The translations under genes were made by a program, and so were the position numbers. Source: Hydrogenimonas sp. (GTDB taxonomy: Bacteria; Campylobacterota; Campylobacteria; Campylobacterales; Hydrogenimonadaceae). Taken from it: a DNA stretch of 64,000 bases. Below are positions 44,278 through 54,442 of the stretch, in pieces; the first letter of the stretch is position 1; the number at the start of each line of letters is the position of its first letter. Below the pieces are notes generated by a model. The model was not told the origin of the DNA, made no database searches, and worked only from the letters and a program-made list of their open reading frames with translations. Location: assembly GCA_003978765.1 (NCBI GenBank), contig QNYO01000045.1:1-64000 (forward strand). The letters are read 5' to 3'.

Positions 44278-45073
44278 GATAGATACCTTGCATCGTCTGA
44301 TACTCTTTTATAAGCTCAGTCAGTGGTGGAATATTATTGTCTCGCTCAAGCATAATAGGTAACCTCTTTTTTTCCATCGTATAACGCATCAGATCCCATA
44401 CAACATCTTTAACCGCCATACCGTGGGTATCAATCAAAAGGTCATCATCATAAACCATATGTCCTGCAATATGACAATAGGCGACACAATCAAGATCAAT
44501 CGCATCGATAAAATCTTTGGCATTAAATCCATGATTAAAGCTATTGACAAAGAGATTATTAAGATCTAAAAGGAGTTTGGCACCACTTCGATCTAAAATT
44601 GCCATAATAAATGCACTCTCTTCCATCGTTGATGGCAAGCATGTATAGTAGGTGGGATTTTCAATAATGAGTGGACGTTCAAGAATCTCTTCAACCCTTC
44701 CAATCTTCTTAACAATTCCCTCAACCATCGGCTCTGTCATCGGTAGTGGTAGCAACTCATAACTCTGTACACCATCGAGTGATGTAAAGCTTAAATGCTC
44801 TGAATACTCTTCAATCCCATACCGATCAAGAAACTTTTTAAGGCGTTTGAGATGTTTAATATTGAGTGTTTCAACATCACCTAAAGAGAGGGATAGACCG
44901 TGCGCAACTACGGAAAACTTCTCACATATTCGCGCAAACCTTTTGGCCTCTTTTTTATCCATATGCATCAGATTTTCAGGTGCCACTTCAAGGAAATCGA
45001 TCTCTCCTTGATAGTTTTCAATCTCATCGATAAAGTTATCCCTTAACCCAAGGCCACATCCATCGATACACAT
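44267..45073 (-). CDS. MNIO (DUF692) multinuclear iron oxidative enzyme, BufB/HvfB-like
   Basis: A 268-residue TIM-barrel enzyme of the MbnB family. Metal-binding and fold motifs appear in order: GCGLGLRD, DFLEVAPENLM, VAHGLSLSLGD, SEHLSF, LIIENPTYY, LLLDLNNLFVN, CHIAGHMV, DTHG and MLERDNNIPPL. These supply the Glu, His, Asp and Asn ligands of the iron cluster. Known members oxidise cysteine residues in a partner peptide to oxazolone-thioamide or thiooxazole groups that bind copper. Here the obvious substrate is the Cys-repeat peptide encoded 50 bp upstream. DUF2063 follows with an overlap. Confidence 0.92.
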   Translation of the reverse strand: MCIDGCGLGLRDNFIDEIENYQGEIDFLEVAPENLMHMDKKEAKRFARICEKFSVVAHGLSLSLGDVETLNIKHLKRLKKFLDRYGIEEYSEHLSFTSLDGVQSYELLPLPMTEPMVEGIVKKIGRVEEILERPLIIENPTYYTCLPSTMEESAFIMAILDRSGAKLLLDLNNLFVNSFNHGFNAKDFIDAIDLDCVAYCHIAGHMVYDDDLLIDTHGMAVKDVVWDLMRYTMEKKRLPIMLERDNNIPPLTELIKEYQTMQGIYHAA

Positions 45074-45123
45074 AATCTATTGGATGCTTTCATGATATTG
45101 GGCCATCTTAGATACAGACACCA

Positions 45124-45453
45124 TCATTCATCATTCTCTTTTTTCATTGTACCACTACACTTACCGGTACCACACTGCCCCTTCATCTTCTCTCTCTTCT
45201 CCTGCATCTTAGCACCACACTTACCCTTCATCTTCTCTTGCATCTTCTCATCACAATTGCTTCCACACTTCCCTTTCATATCACGATCCATCTTACCGGC
45301 ACATGTACCTTTAGGGTTTTGCTTCTTCTCATGTAGTTCTGTCCCACATTTACTTGGAACATATCCATTCATACCAGCTACTGCAGCAGTTGCACCTGCA
45401 GCCATTGCACCTAAAATTACTCTCATCGCTTTACGTCGATTCATCGTTCTCAT
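45124..45453 (-). CDS. Bufferin-like RiPP precursor with Cys repeats
   Basis: A 109-residue peptide. N-terminal signal NRRKAMRVILGAMAAGAT has adjacent arginines and an alanine-rich core, resembling a Tat-type leader. The mature part is Lys/Met/Gly-rich with seven cysteines (36, 51, 63, 67, 79, 94, 99), most in KGKCG or KGQCG units about 15-16 residues apart (KGKCG at 60-64 and 76-80, KGQCG at 91-95, plus KGTC and TGKC). Bufferin precursors typically carry EGKCG motifs whose cysteines are modified by the MNIO enzyme to bind copper; here Lys replaces Glu. ATG at 45453 follows AAGGATTAG. First gene of the cluster; the 3' end holds two CATCATT heptamers. Confidence 0.85.
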   Translation of the reverse strand: MRTMNRRKAMRVILGAMAAGATAAVAGMNGYVPSKCGTELHEKKQNPKGTCAGKMDRDMKGKCGSNCDEKMQEKMKGKCGAKMQEKREKMKGQCGTGKCSGTMKKENDE

Positions 45454-45586
45454 TTCTAATCCTTATTTTTTAAACGTTAAAAGAGTATATTTCCTTACTG
45501 TGCAAGGAGTGTGCAGAGTATGCAACAAAGTGTTGATAAGATAGAGGAGAATAAAAAGGTGTATGGTTAAGAAAGAGTCTCTCTCT

Positions 45587-46735
45587 TTAAGAGGAGGGTT
45601 TAGAGAGTCTCTCTTTGACTAATGCTTGAATCTCATGCAGAAGTGCCAACTGCCGTTGACCAATAAATGCAGAGAGAATCTGCTCTTTTCGCAAGGTGGG
45701 ATATAAAAAGATATGGTAGCGCCGTCGTCCATCTGAAGAGGTTGAGATATATTTGAGTGTACCTCGAAGAAGAAGCTTTCTTTGGTGGCCACTCTTTTGA
45801 GGGATAGGAAGCATCACTTCCACAGGTTCACTCATGGGTAAACCATAGTGTACATCGGTCTGAAGACAGATACCATGGGTTGAGAGATCCATCACATCCA
45901 CATCAAACTGTCGTCCTAAAGTAACAATACGGGCTCGCAACGGTTCATCAAACTTTACCCGTAACTGCTTTCGACGATCAATAAAGCTCTCAATCCATTT
46001 AAAGGCTGTAATCTCCAAGTAGGCCCACTCTCCTTCATAAGTCACGCTATGGACAGAGAGCTGAATACTTTTAGGCTCCAATGCACTATCATACATAATC
46101 GTATAGCCTTCCCACTCCGCGACAACCCCCTTCTTCAAAGGGACTTTCAGCCGAATCATTGTTCCTTCATTCTCAACAACGACCCCTTTGTAGCGGATTG
46201 TAATTCCTTTGTACATATTAAATAGTTGTACAATTGTATCTTTTTGAAACCATCGCTCAACCGCTTTATACGATAGACGCTCACCACAGCCCCCAATATG
46301 ACAGGTATGATAACTCTCTGCCAACTCTTCAAGATACTCAAAAGTGTTTTGAAAATAGTTATTAAGATAAGCAAGATACTGCATTAAGAGTGGATCTTCA
46401 CGATAGGCTTTAATTAAACGTACCTGCATCGAAGCCAAAACCCGTCGCAAAACCTGTCCAATATGGATCTCTTTTTTAATCAGATAGAGAAGCTCCTCTT
46501 CAACTTTATTCGGAATGGGGCGTTTAAAGTCAAAGAGTGCACGATGAATTTTTAAAAGGATTGGCAGTAACTCTTTGGCACGCATCCCTTTGGCACCCTT
46601 CTCTCGTTTCAGCTCCTGTACAAAGTGCAAAACAAACCGCTCTTTATCTTCAGCAAAAAAGTCTACTAATGGTGCAAGCTCTTTATAGAGTTGCTGCATC
46701 GCTTCAAAATCTTGATTATCTTTTGGAAGAATCAT
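45587..46735 (-). CDS. PilZ-domain protein
   Basis: A 382-residue soluble protein. The N-terminal two thirds are helical and unrecognised (a Cys/His stretch, SYHTCHIGGCGE, near residue 150); a C-terminal PilZ domain (about 260-360) has the c-di-GMP motifs RRKQLRVKF and DLSTHGI (DxSxxG). So it probably senses c-di-GMP. Last gene of the pyrC-RR-HK-exbB-exbD operon, 7 bp after exbD. A weak hairpin without a T-run (45572-45588) follows. The output is unknown; motility or attachment is the usual context. Confidence 0.85.
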   Translation of the reverse strand: MILPKDNQDFEAMQQLYKELAPLVDFFAEDKERFVLHFVQELKREKGAKGMRAKELLPILLKIHRALFDFKRPIPNKVEEELLYLIKKEIHIGQVLRRVLASMQVRLIKAYREDPLLMQYLAYLNNYFQNTFEYLEELAESYHTCHIGGCGERLSYKAVERWFQKDTIVQLFNMYKGITIRYKGVVVENEGTMIRLKVPLKKGVVAEWEGYTIMYDSALEPKSIQLSVHSVTYEGEWAYLEITAFKWIESFIDRRKQLRVKFDEPLRARIVTLGRQFDVDVMDLSTHGICLQTDVHYGLPMSEPVEVMLPIPQKSGHQRKLLLRGTLKYISTSSDGRRRYHIFLYPTLRKEQILSAFIGQRQLALLHEIQALVKERLSKPSS

Positions 46736-46742
46736 CGCCCTC

Positions 46743-47120
46743 TCACTCTTTGGTTTCGATACTAACTTGCTTAAATCCGTGTGACTTTAAAAGATCAATC
46801 ACTTTGACAAAATTTTGGAATTGACTCTTGGCATCACTCCGAATCACTAATCTCTCTGTTTTGGGATTAAGTGAAAGAATCTTTTTTTGTAGTGCTTCAA
46901 ATGTCATCTTGTGATTCTCAAAATAGAGCACTCCTGTTTGATCAATAATAATGTATTTCATGGGTTCTGTCGAAGCCGATTCCCCTTTACCTTGAGGAAG
47001 GTCGATAGGGATTTCACTTTTACTGACAAATGAGGCACTTGTTAAAACAATCACAAGCAGAACCAGCATAATATCGATAAAAGGCAATACATTAATCTGA
47101 TCAAACTTTTTAATTTTCAC
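46743..47120 (-). CDS. ExbD/TolR-family protein (second copy)
   Basis: A 125-residue ExbD/TolR protein starting at GTG 47120 (VKIKKFDQINVLPFIDIMLVLLVIVL), with the channel Asp in FIDIM and a periplasmic domain ending SHGFKQVSIETKE. The start overlaps the exbB stop as GTGA; the open frame upstream is only read-through. It powers an unknown TonB or Tol partner. Confidence 0.88.
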   Translation of the reverse strand: MKIKKFDQINVLPFIDIMLVLLVIVLTSASFVSKSEIPIDLPQGKGESASTEPMKYIIIDQTGVLYFENHKMTFEALQKKILSLNPKTERLVIRSDAKSQFQNFVKVIDLLKSHGFKQVSIETKE

Positions 47121-47563
47121 GACGATGACCTCTTTTGCCTCTGCATCATCTCCCACTGTGCCACCAAAATCTCAGCTTTACGCCCCAATAGGTTATAAAA
47201 CCAAATCACAGGAATCGCTACCAAAATTCCCCCTGCTGTGGTTTTCAGTGCCAATGCCAAACCGACCATAATCTCTTTGGTCTCAATCAATCCACTCTGA
47301 CCGATGGTGATAAAGGTCACCATAATCCCCATAACCGTCCCAAGCAGACCAATAAATGGTGCATTAGAACCGATGGAAGCGATCATCGTAAGATTCTCTC
47401 CAAGTGCAATCTCAAGCTCTTCACGGGCTTCAAAACGCTCTAAGTCGATATGGCGGTAGTAAAAATAGCGCTCCAAAATCAGCCACAAGGCAATGACACT
47501 CAAAAATCCCAACAGACCAATAAAACTGTAATCAACTATATCGGCCATCTGTGCTATATCCAT
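47117..47563 (-). CDS. ExbB/TolQ-family proton channel protein (second copy)
   Basis: A 148-residue three-helix protein (ATG at 47563): IGLLGFLSVIALWLILERYFYY, NAPFIGLLGTVMGIMVTF and the third-helix segment ALALKTTAGGILVAIPVIWFYN. It is 4 bp after the histidine kinase stop. No TonB-like gene follows; PilZ does, so the client of this ExbBD motor may be shared with the distant TonB or with an unlinked Tol system. Confidence 0.88.
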   Translation of the reverse strand: MDIAQMADIVDYSFIGLLGFLSVIALWLILERYFYYRHIDLERFEAREELEIALGENLTMIASIGSNAPFIGLLGTVMGIMVTFITIGQSGLIETKEIMVGLALALKTTAGGILVAIPVIWFYNLLGRKAEILVAQWEMMQRQKRSSS

Positions 47564-47567
47564 AACC

Positions 47568-48416
47568 CTACGCTCCTCTATAGAGACTTCTAAAGTCAAG
47601 ACGGAAGATCGTCCCCTCATTCAAACGTGATGTCAACTTGATCTCAACTCCATGCTCATCACAAAAACTTTTGACAATATGTAAACCGATACCATATCCT
47701 GAAGCATTCATATCTCGCTGATAGTAACGATCAAAAATATGAAAAAGTGTCGTTTCATCCATGCCAATTCCCGTATCCCGAATAATAAGCCATCCATTTT
47801 CACAAACTATTTCAACCAAACCGTCAGGACGATTATATTTGATCGCATTGGTTAGGAGATTATCGATCGCTTTTTGACATCCTCGTCGGTCTGCAGTGAT
47901 AGGAAAGTTAGTTTTTGCATATTGTATCGAAATATCCCCTTTCATCTCCTCAACTTTGGCAATACTCTCTTCAATCACTTCACTTAAATCAAAGGACTCT
48001 TTGGTAATCGACCCAATCTCCTTTTTGATAAAGTAGTCAAGATCTTCATAGAGCTCTTGAAGATTTTCACCCGCCTTCTCAATCCGTTCCAACCGTCGAT
48101 ACCGTTTGGGATCCTTTTCACTCCGTTTGAGTAGTGAAACATTGGCAAAGATGGTGGCAAGGGGGATATTGAGTTCATGCAGGGTATCTTTAAGGAGGCG
48201 ATCTAGAAGATCATTAGTAATAAAGAGAGGCTCTAATGCCACTTTAGAGAGAATATAACCAAAGAGCAAAGAGAGTGGCAAAAGCATCATCATTACAATC
48301 AAAAAGTTTTCATTGCTATATCCAAAGTTTTCAAAGACACCCCACATTAAGATGCCCATCGCTACAAAGGTTATCACATAAAAAATGAGGACTTTAAAGA
48401 TCTCTTTACGCTTCAA
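47568..48416 (-). CDS. Membrane sensor histidine kinase
   Basis: About 282 residues: two membrane helices (about 6-27 and 38-60) with hardly any periplasmic loop, a dimerisation domain with H-box DTLHELNIPLATI, and HATPase motifs (NLLTNAIKY as N box, RDTGIGMDE as G1, GYGIGLHIVKSF as G2). The tiny periplasmic loop suggests sensing within the membrane or from the cytoplasm. I use TTG at 48416, overlapping the response regulator; the open frame to 48461 is antisense of nothing but lies inside that gene. It is the cognate kinase for the upstream regulator. Confidence 0.88.
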   Translation of the reverse strand: MKRKEIFKVLIFYVITFVAMGILMWGVFENFGYSNENFLIVMMMLLPLSLLFGYILSKVALEPLFITNDLLDRLLKDTLHELNIPLATIFANVSLLKRSEKDPKRYRRLERIEKAGENLQELYEDLDYFIKKEIGSITKESFDLSEVIEESIAKVEEMKGDISIQYAKTNFPITADRRGCQKAIDNLLTNAIKYNRPDGLVEIVCENGWLIIRDTGIGMDETTLFHIFDRYYQRDMNASGYGIGLHIVKSFCDEHGVEIKLTSRLNEGTIFRLDFRSLYRGA

Positions 48417-49059
48417 AACAGTATCCAATGCCTCGAATATTGGTAATCGCCTCTTTACCAAAGAGCTGTTTAAGTTTATTGATATAGACTCTCAATGCCC
48501 CTGTTCCTGGATCTTCATCACCATAAAGCTCTCGTAAAATCTCTTCCGTACTGACCACTTCACCTCTATACTTTACAAAGAGTGCAAGGAGTTCAGCAAG
48601 TTTTTTGGGAAGTGGGATAGGTGTACTATCTCGATAAAGAACCAACCTCTCCATATCAAACAGGTACTCTCCAACCACCACTCTTGGAGTACCATATCGG
48701 CGGCGTAAGTGCGCTTCAATACGGAGCAAAAGCTCATCCAAATCGATCGGTTTTTTCATGTAGTCATCAGCACCACTACGGAACCCTGTAGTCAGCGCCT
48801 CTTTATCGCGTGCTGATGTAATATAGATGGCAGGGGTGCTATCCCCGCTTTCACGTAACTGCTGTAAAAGATCAAACCCATTCATCTCTGGAACATTGAC
48901 ATCAAGCAGATAGAGGTCGAAATCTTCATGGTAGAGTGCATCAATCGCACTCTTGGCATCAAGATAGTGATGCACTTCATAGGCTTCACCCTCTAAAAAG
49001 TCAACAAGCGTCTCACCAAAGAGCCTGTCATCTTCAAGAAGCAGAAGCTTACCCTGCAC
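48406..49059 (-). CDS. OmpR-family response regulator
   Basis: A 217-residue regulator: receiver domain with acidic pair EDD near residue 8, phosphoacceptor Asp in [12 protein letters not shown] and Lys in MKKPIDL, then a winged-helix DNA-binding domain (about 125-217, [21 protein letters not shown]...[13 protein letters not shown]). The GTG at 49059 with GGAGGG upstream overlaps the end of pyrC; the upstream extension in the open frame is spurious. Targets are unknown; it may control its own operon. Confidence 0.92.
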   Translation of the reverse strand: MQGKLLLLEDDRLFGETLVDFLEGEAYEVHHYLDAKSAIDALYHEDFDLYLLDVNVPEMNGFDLLQQLRESGDSTPAIYITSARDKEALTTGFRSGADDYMKKPIDLDELLLRIEAHLRRRYGTPRVVVGEYLFDMERLVLYRDSTPIPLPKKLAELLALFVKYRGEVVSTEEILRELYGDEDPGTGALRVYINKLKQLFGKEAITNIRGIGYCFEA

Positions 49060-50059
49060 GCACGACCCTCCATGCAAGGCTCTGTCCAGCAAACATCGGA
49101 ACAACAGTTTGGTCATAAATTTCAGGTACCAGATAAGGAGATTTTTCGAGAATAACCTCTTTTTCAGGCGGTGTGATGCCATAGATACGTTGTGCATTAT
49201 CACTCACAAAGGCTTGCAAATTATCAAGGGCTCCATGTTGATCAAAGAGTTGGGCTAAGGCGGGCAAGGCAATCGGTGCTGTAAAGACACCTGCTGCACA
49301 TCCCGGTGCCTCTTTGCTATTGCGTGGATGGGGTGCTGAATCGGAACCAAACATCACTTTAGGATGTGCTCCCAATGCAACATTGAGCAGTGCAGTACGA
49401 TCTTCGGGGCGTTTGGCGATCGGTTTACAGAAAAGATGGGGTTGCAATAGACCACCTGCAACATCATCGAGCGTAATATAGAGGTGGTGCAGTGTAATCG
49501 TGGCATAGAGATTCTCAAAACGATCAAGTGCTGCCACTGCCTCTTTGGTTGTGATATGTTCCATAATGATCTTAAGGTCTGGAAAGTTGGTTGCTAACAT
49601 CTCATAGATCGGAATAAACTCTGCTTCACGATCCATAACAAATCCACCCGTTTCACCATGCACACAAAGTGGAATCCCCAAATCACTCATCACACCCAAC
49701 ACAGGAGAGAGCTCTTTAAGATCAAATCCACTTACACCGCCTTCAGAGTTGGTTGTAATCCCTGCTGGATAGAGTTTAATCGCTAAAATCTCATCTTTGA
49801 CCGACTCTAAAAACTCTGGCGTATAGTCTGAACGGAAAAAGAGCGTCATATATGGAGTAAAGCAGTGATCCCCTTGGGCTTTACAGATACGGTTACGATA
49901 GTCACACACCGCCTCTTTGGTGGTCACAGGGGGTACAAGGTTGGGCATAATCAATGCCCCACTAAAGGTTTCACTACTGAGTGGTGCGACAATCTCTAAC
50001 ATATCACCATCACGAAGATGTAGATGCATGTCTAATGGATTTGAAATTGAAATAAACAT
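49049..50059 (-). CDS. pyrC: Dihydroorotase (PyrC, class II)
   Basis: A 336-residue zinc enzyme of pyrimidine synthesis. HxH is DMHLHLR (residues 10-16), the carboxylated Lys is in AIKLYPAG, further zinc ligands occur at CVHGE and IMEHI, and the catalytic Asp is in [10 protein letters not shown]. First in a six-gene operon that continues into a two-component system, ExbBD and PilZ. A TATAAT on the minus strand (50093-50098), in the palindrome GGTATTATACC, lies 34 bp upstream. Confidence 0.95.
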   Translation of the reverse strand: MFISISNPLDMHLHLRDGDMLEIVAPLSSETFSGALIMPNLVPPVTTKEAVCDYRNRICKAQGDHCFTPYMTLFFRSDYTPEFLESVKDEILAIKLYPAGITTNSEGGVSGFDLKELSPVLGVMSDLGIPLCVHGETGGFVMDREAEFIPIYEMLATNFPDLKIIMEHITTKEAVAALDRFENLYATITLHHLYITLDDVAGGLLQPHLFCKPIAKRPEDRTALLNVALGAHPKVMFGSDSAPHPRNSKEAPGCAAGVFTAPIALPALAQLFDQHGALDNLQAFVSDNAQRIYGITPPEKEVILEKSPYLVPEIYDQTVVPMFAGQSLAWRVVRAG

Positions 50060-50092
50060 TGAAAAACCTTTTTTTTAATATTTTTAATGGTA

Positions 50093-50098
50093 TTATAC
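50093..50098 (-). promoter_or_regulatory. -10 box of the pyrC operon
   Basis: Minus-strand TATAAT inside the 11-bp palindrome GGTATTATACC (50090-50100), between the divergent pyrC and DedA genes. The symmetry means it could serve both directions. No -35 is evident. Confidence 0.45.
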
Positions 50099-50126
50099 CG
50101 CTATCACGTTAGGAGGAAGTTAATCT

Positions 50127-51106
<980 letters not shown>

Positions 51107-51125
51107 TTATTAAGATTTTATATCA

Positions 51126-51152
51126 CACACAAGAGAGAATCTCTCTTGGTGT
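51126..51152 (-). other. Hairpin in the amt-PII spacer
   Basis: CAAGAGAG-AAT-CTCTCTTG is an 8-bp stem (51130-51148), extendable by a short CAC/GTG helix past a bulge. It lies between amt and the PII gene on the minus strand, followed 12-20 nt later by TATAAAAT. It may attenuate read-through and set a lower PII level, with a second promoter. Confidence 0.4.
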
Positions 51153-51173
51153 ATGACGGGATAGAACATCTCG

Positions 51174-52352
51174 TTAAATAGCCCGCTTAAATTCTGGATA
51201 GGCCTCAATACCGCATTCACTAAGATCCATACCCTCCAACTGTTCATCATCACTCGCTCGGAATCTAACAATTTTATTAATAATAAAAATTGTTATATAT
51301 GATACCATAAAAGTAAAAAGAGCGACAACAATAATCCCTTTAAGTTGATCAATAAGTGAAACATCTTTAGCAAAAAGCCCCACTGCAATCGTTCCCCAAA
51401 TACCATTGACCAAGTGGACAGAGAGCGCTCCAACAGGATCATCAATACGCAACTTATCGAAAAATGGTACCGCAAAGACAACCAGTGCTCCACCAATCAT
51501 ACCAATCAAGATCGGTGTATAGATATCAAACAGATCCGCCCCTGCTGTAATGGCAACAAGACCTCCCAATGCCCCATTGAGAATCATTGTAATATCGAAC
51601 TTTTTATATTGCACGTAGATAATCACTGCGGCAATAATGGCTCCTGCCAATCCTGCTGTGTTTGTATTCATAATGGTCAATGCAACGGTATCAGCACTCT
51701 CTTTAGAAGAGATAGAGCCTACTGAACCACCATTAAATCCAAACCAGCCGATCCAAAGAATCATTGCCCCCAATGTTACTAATGGAATATTGGATGCAGG
51801 AATCGCTCGCACTTTACCATCGGAGTATCGACCTTTACGTGGACCAATGATTAAAATTGCTGCCAAAAGTGCCCATGCACCAGTTGAGTGAATCACTGTA
51901 GAGCCTGCAAGATCATGCATCGCACTAATATCAAGGAATGTTCCTTCAAGCATATTGGCTCCCCATGTCCAGTTCACAACAAGTGGATAGATCACTGCTG
52001 CCATTGCAACTGTAAAGAGCATCAATGGAATAATACGGGTACGTTCACTCACACCACCACTCATAATATTGACAGTCTTTCCAACAAAGGCCATCTGAAA
52101 CAGAAAAGCTGCCCACTTGCTCATGCTATCGTTTTCCCAGCTACCAAATGCCAATTGATAACCGATCAATAAAAATGCCATCGATGCCACCGCATAGATC
52201 ATGGTGTTAACCGTCAAAACAGCACTCACATTCTTAGTACGTACAATACCTGCCTCCAACATTGCAAAGCCTGGTACCATAAAGATAATCAGGGTCATTG
52301 CAAAGAGCATAAATAGCGTATCGACCACATAGGCCAGTTCGCTTGGCTGCAT
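51174..52352 (-). CDS. Ammonium transporter Amt (first copy, no signal peptide)
   Basis: A 392-residue eleven-helix ammonium channel: FMVPGFAMLEAGIVRTKNV, DLAGSTVIHSTGAWALLAAILIIGPRKGRY with the family's conserved stretch, and the two central histidines (one in VIHSTGA, one in SVHLVNGIWG). Unlike the second copy at 52911 it has no N-terminal signal peptide. It pairs with the PII gene downstream. Confidence 0.94.
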   Translation of the reverse strand: MQPSELAYVVDTLFMLFAMTLIIFMVPGFAMLEAGIVRTKNVSAVLTVNTMIYAVASMAFLLIGYQLAFGSWENDSMSKWAAFLFQMAFVGKTVNIMSGGVSERTRIIPLMLFTVAMAAVIYPLVVNWTWGANMLEGTFLDISAMHDLAGSTVIHSTGAWALLAAILIIGPRKGRYSDGKVRAIPASNIPLVTLGAMILWIGWFGFNGGSVGSISSKESADTVALTIMNTNTAGLAGAIIAAVIIYVQYKKFDITMILNGALGGLVAITAGADLFDIYTPILIGMIGGALVVFAVPFFDKLRIDDPVGALSVHLVNGIWGTIAVGLFAKDVSLIDQLKGIIVVALFTFMVSYITIFIINKIVRFRASDDEQLEGMDLSECGIEAYPEFKRAI

Positions 52353-52498
52353 GAAAACTCCTTTAAATTAAATTTTAATTTCAAATTTAATTATAAATGA
52401 TAGAGAAAGAGAGTCGATAGAGGAGAATTGATTAAATTTTATGCAGTTTTTTGATTATTTAAAATATTTTTAAGATGGGGTTGATTAAAAATTAGACA

Positions 52499-52527
52499 CT
52501 CCCCATTTTCGCCTTGAAAATGGGGAG
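52499..52527 (-). terminator. Terminator of the second amt-PII pair
   Basis: A perfect 12-bp stem, CTCCCCATTTTC with GAAAATGGGGAG, and a 5-base loop lie after the PII stop on the minus strand; an AATTTTT run follows eight bases later. It separates the two amt-PII pairs, so each probably has its own promoter. Confidence 0.75.
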
Positions 52528-52550
52528 AATAGAAGGGAGATACGAGAGTA

Positions 52551-52910
<360 letters not shown>

Positions 52911-54161
52911 TTAGAGGTTCAAGGCACGTTCGCCATGTGTTGACTCATCAAGACCGATTGTTTCAGTCTCTTCATCAACACGTCCACCACCAGTAACCGC
53001 TGCTGATACAAAGTAAACAATCGCTGTCATCACACCGCTATAGACAATGGTCAAACCAACTGCTTCAAGCTGGCTTACAAGCTGGCTTCCAATGCTGTAG
53101 TTTTCAGGCATTGCATAGTCAGCAATAAAGAGTGCTGTTGCGATAGATCCCCAGATACCAACCAAACCGTGAACCCAGAAGGCATCCAAAGAGTCATCGA
53201 CTTTAAAGATCTTCTTAATTTTAGAGACGGCAAGGAAACCAAGGAAACCACCGACAAGACCGATGATAATCGCACCACCAACACCTGCTGTACCAGACGC
53301 TGGAGTAATTGCAACAAGACCTGCAACGGCACCAGAAGCACCACCAACAAGGGTTGGTTTTTTGAAGATCAACCACTCACCGATAATCCATCCGATCACA
53401 CCAAGTGATGCTGCAACGTTTGTTACAAGGAATGCAGATGCCGCTGTACCGTCAGCCGCAACTTCTGAACCTGCGTTGAATCCGAACCATCCAAACCAAA
53501 GGAGCATCGCACCAAGAACAACAAGGATTGGAGAGAAAGGCTTAATAGCTGTCTTTTCATAATCTTTTCGGCGACCAAGAAGCATTGCTACAACAAAACC
53601 TGCAACACCTGCATTAATATGGACAACCGTACCACCTGCAAAGTCAATTTCACCAAAGTTTAGGGTTTCACCACCACCCCATGCCCAGTGTGTCACTGGT
53701 GCATACACAACAATAATCCAAAGAGCAGAGAAGATGACAAATGTTGAGAACTTCACACGCTCAATCATTGAACCACTTGCAATTGCAACAGTAATCGCTG
53801 CAAATGTGCCTTGGAAAGCAACAAAAAGTAGTTCAGGAATTGTTCCACTCAATGCATTACTATCAATACCAGAAAGCATCACTTTACCAGTACCAATAAA
53901 GTCACCATCACCAAATGCAATCGAGTAACCTACAACAACCCATACCAAAGTACCAATTGCATAGGCTGCAAGGCTCATACCCATAGTATTCAAGACATTC
54001 TTACTGCGTGTCAAACCACCATAAAAGAGTGCCAAACCAGCTGGTGTCATCAACATAACGAATGCTGTCGCAACAAGCATCCATGCTGTATCCCCACTAT
54101 TGAGTTCATCTGCCGATGCCAAAATTGGCAAGAAGAGCAGTGGAAGCAACCATTTCTTCAT
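52911..54161 (-). CDS. amt: Ammonium transporter Amt (second copy, with signal peptide)
   Basis: A 416-residue ammonium channel with a cleavable-looking signal (MKKWLLPLLFLPILASADE) before eleven helices, as in E. coli AmtB. Signature segments: FYGGLTRSKNVLNTMG, DFAGGTVVHINAGVAGFVVAMLLG and FWVHGLVGIWG with the two pore histidines. First gene of the amt-glnK pair. Its sequence differs clearly from the copy at 51174, so this is not a recent duplication. Confidence 0.95.
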   Translation of the reverse strand: MKKWLLPLLFLPILASADELNSGDTAWMLVATAFVMLMTPAGLALFYGGLTRSKNVLNTMGMSLAAYAIGTLVWVVVGYSIAFGDGDFIGTGKVMLSGIDSNALSGTIPELLFVAFQGTFAAITVAIASGSMIERVKFSTFVIFSALWIIVVYAPVTHWAWGGGETLNFGEIDFAGGTVVHINAGVAGFVVAMLLGRRKDYEKTAIKPFSPILVVLGAMLLWFGWFGFNAGSEVAADGTAASAFLVTNVAASLGVIGWIIGEWLIFKKPTLVGGASGAVAGLVAITPASGTAGVGGAIIIGLVGGFLGFLAVSKIKKIFKVDDSLDAFWVHGLVGIWGSIATALFIADYAMPENYSIGSQLVSQLEAVGLTIVYSGVMTAIVYFVSAAVTGGGRVDEETETIGLDESTHGERALNL

Positions 54162-54442
54162 GAAATCTCCTTTTCAATATTTTCCATCATTGGAAAGATT
54201 ACGCCTGAATTATACAAATTTCTAATTCATGATGATAGATAGTGATTGATTAATTTTTAAGCAGTTTGTGAAAAGGGATAGAGTTACTTCTCTGAATAAC
54301 AGCAACTTAATCTATGAAAAAAATCCTCAATATAGAAAAATTTATCCATTAATTCTTAATCTTTCTCTCATGAAATATCTGATCCATAAGGTTGTTTTCG
54401 ATAGAATCTATCTTAGTTTTATTTCAAAGCAAAAGGTTTTGA

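Noticed and set aside
45497-45524. Three TGCA motifs upstream of the bufferin-like precursor as a metal operator
   Set aside because: Spacing is uneven (11 and 9 bp) and there is no clear dyad, so I could not support a regulator site.
47621-48461. Longer starts for ExbB, ExbD, response regulator and kinase in the pyrC operon
   Set aside because: The extensions overlap the neighbouring genes, lack ribosome-binding sites and add residues unlike the families; GTG/TTG/ATG starts with overlaps fit better.
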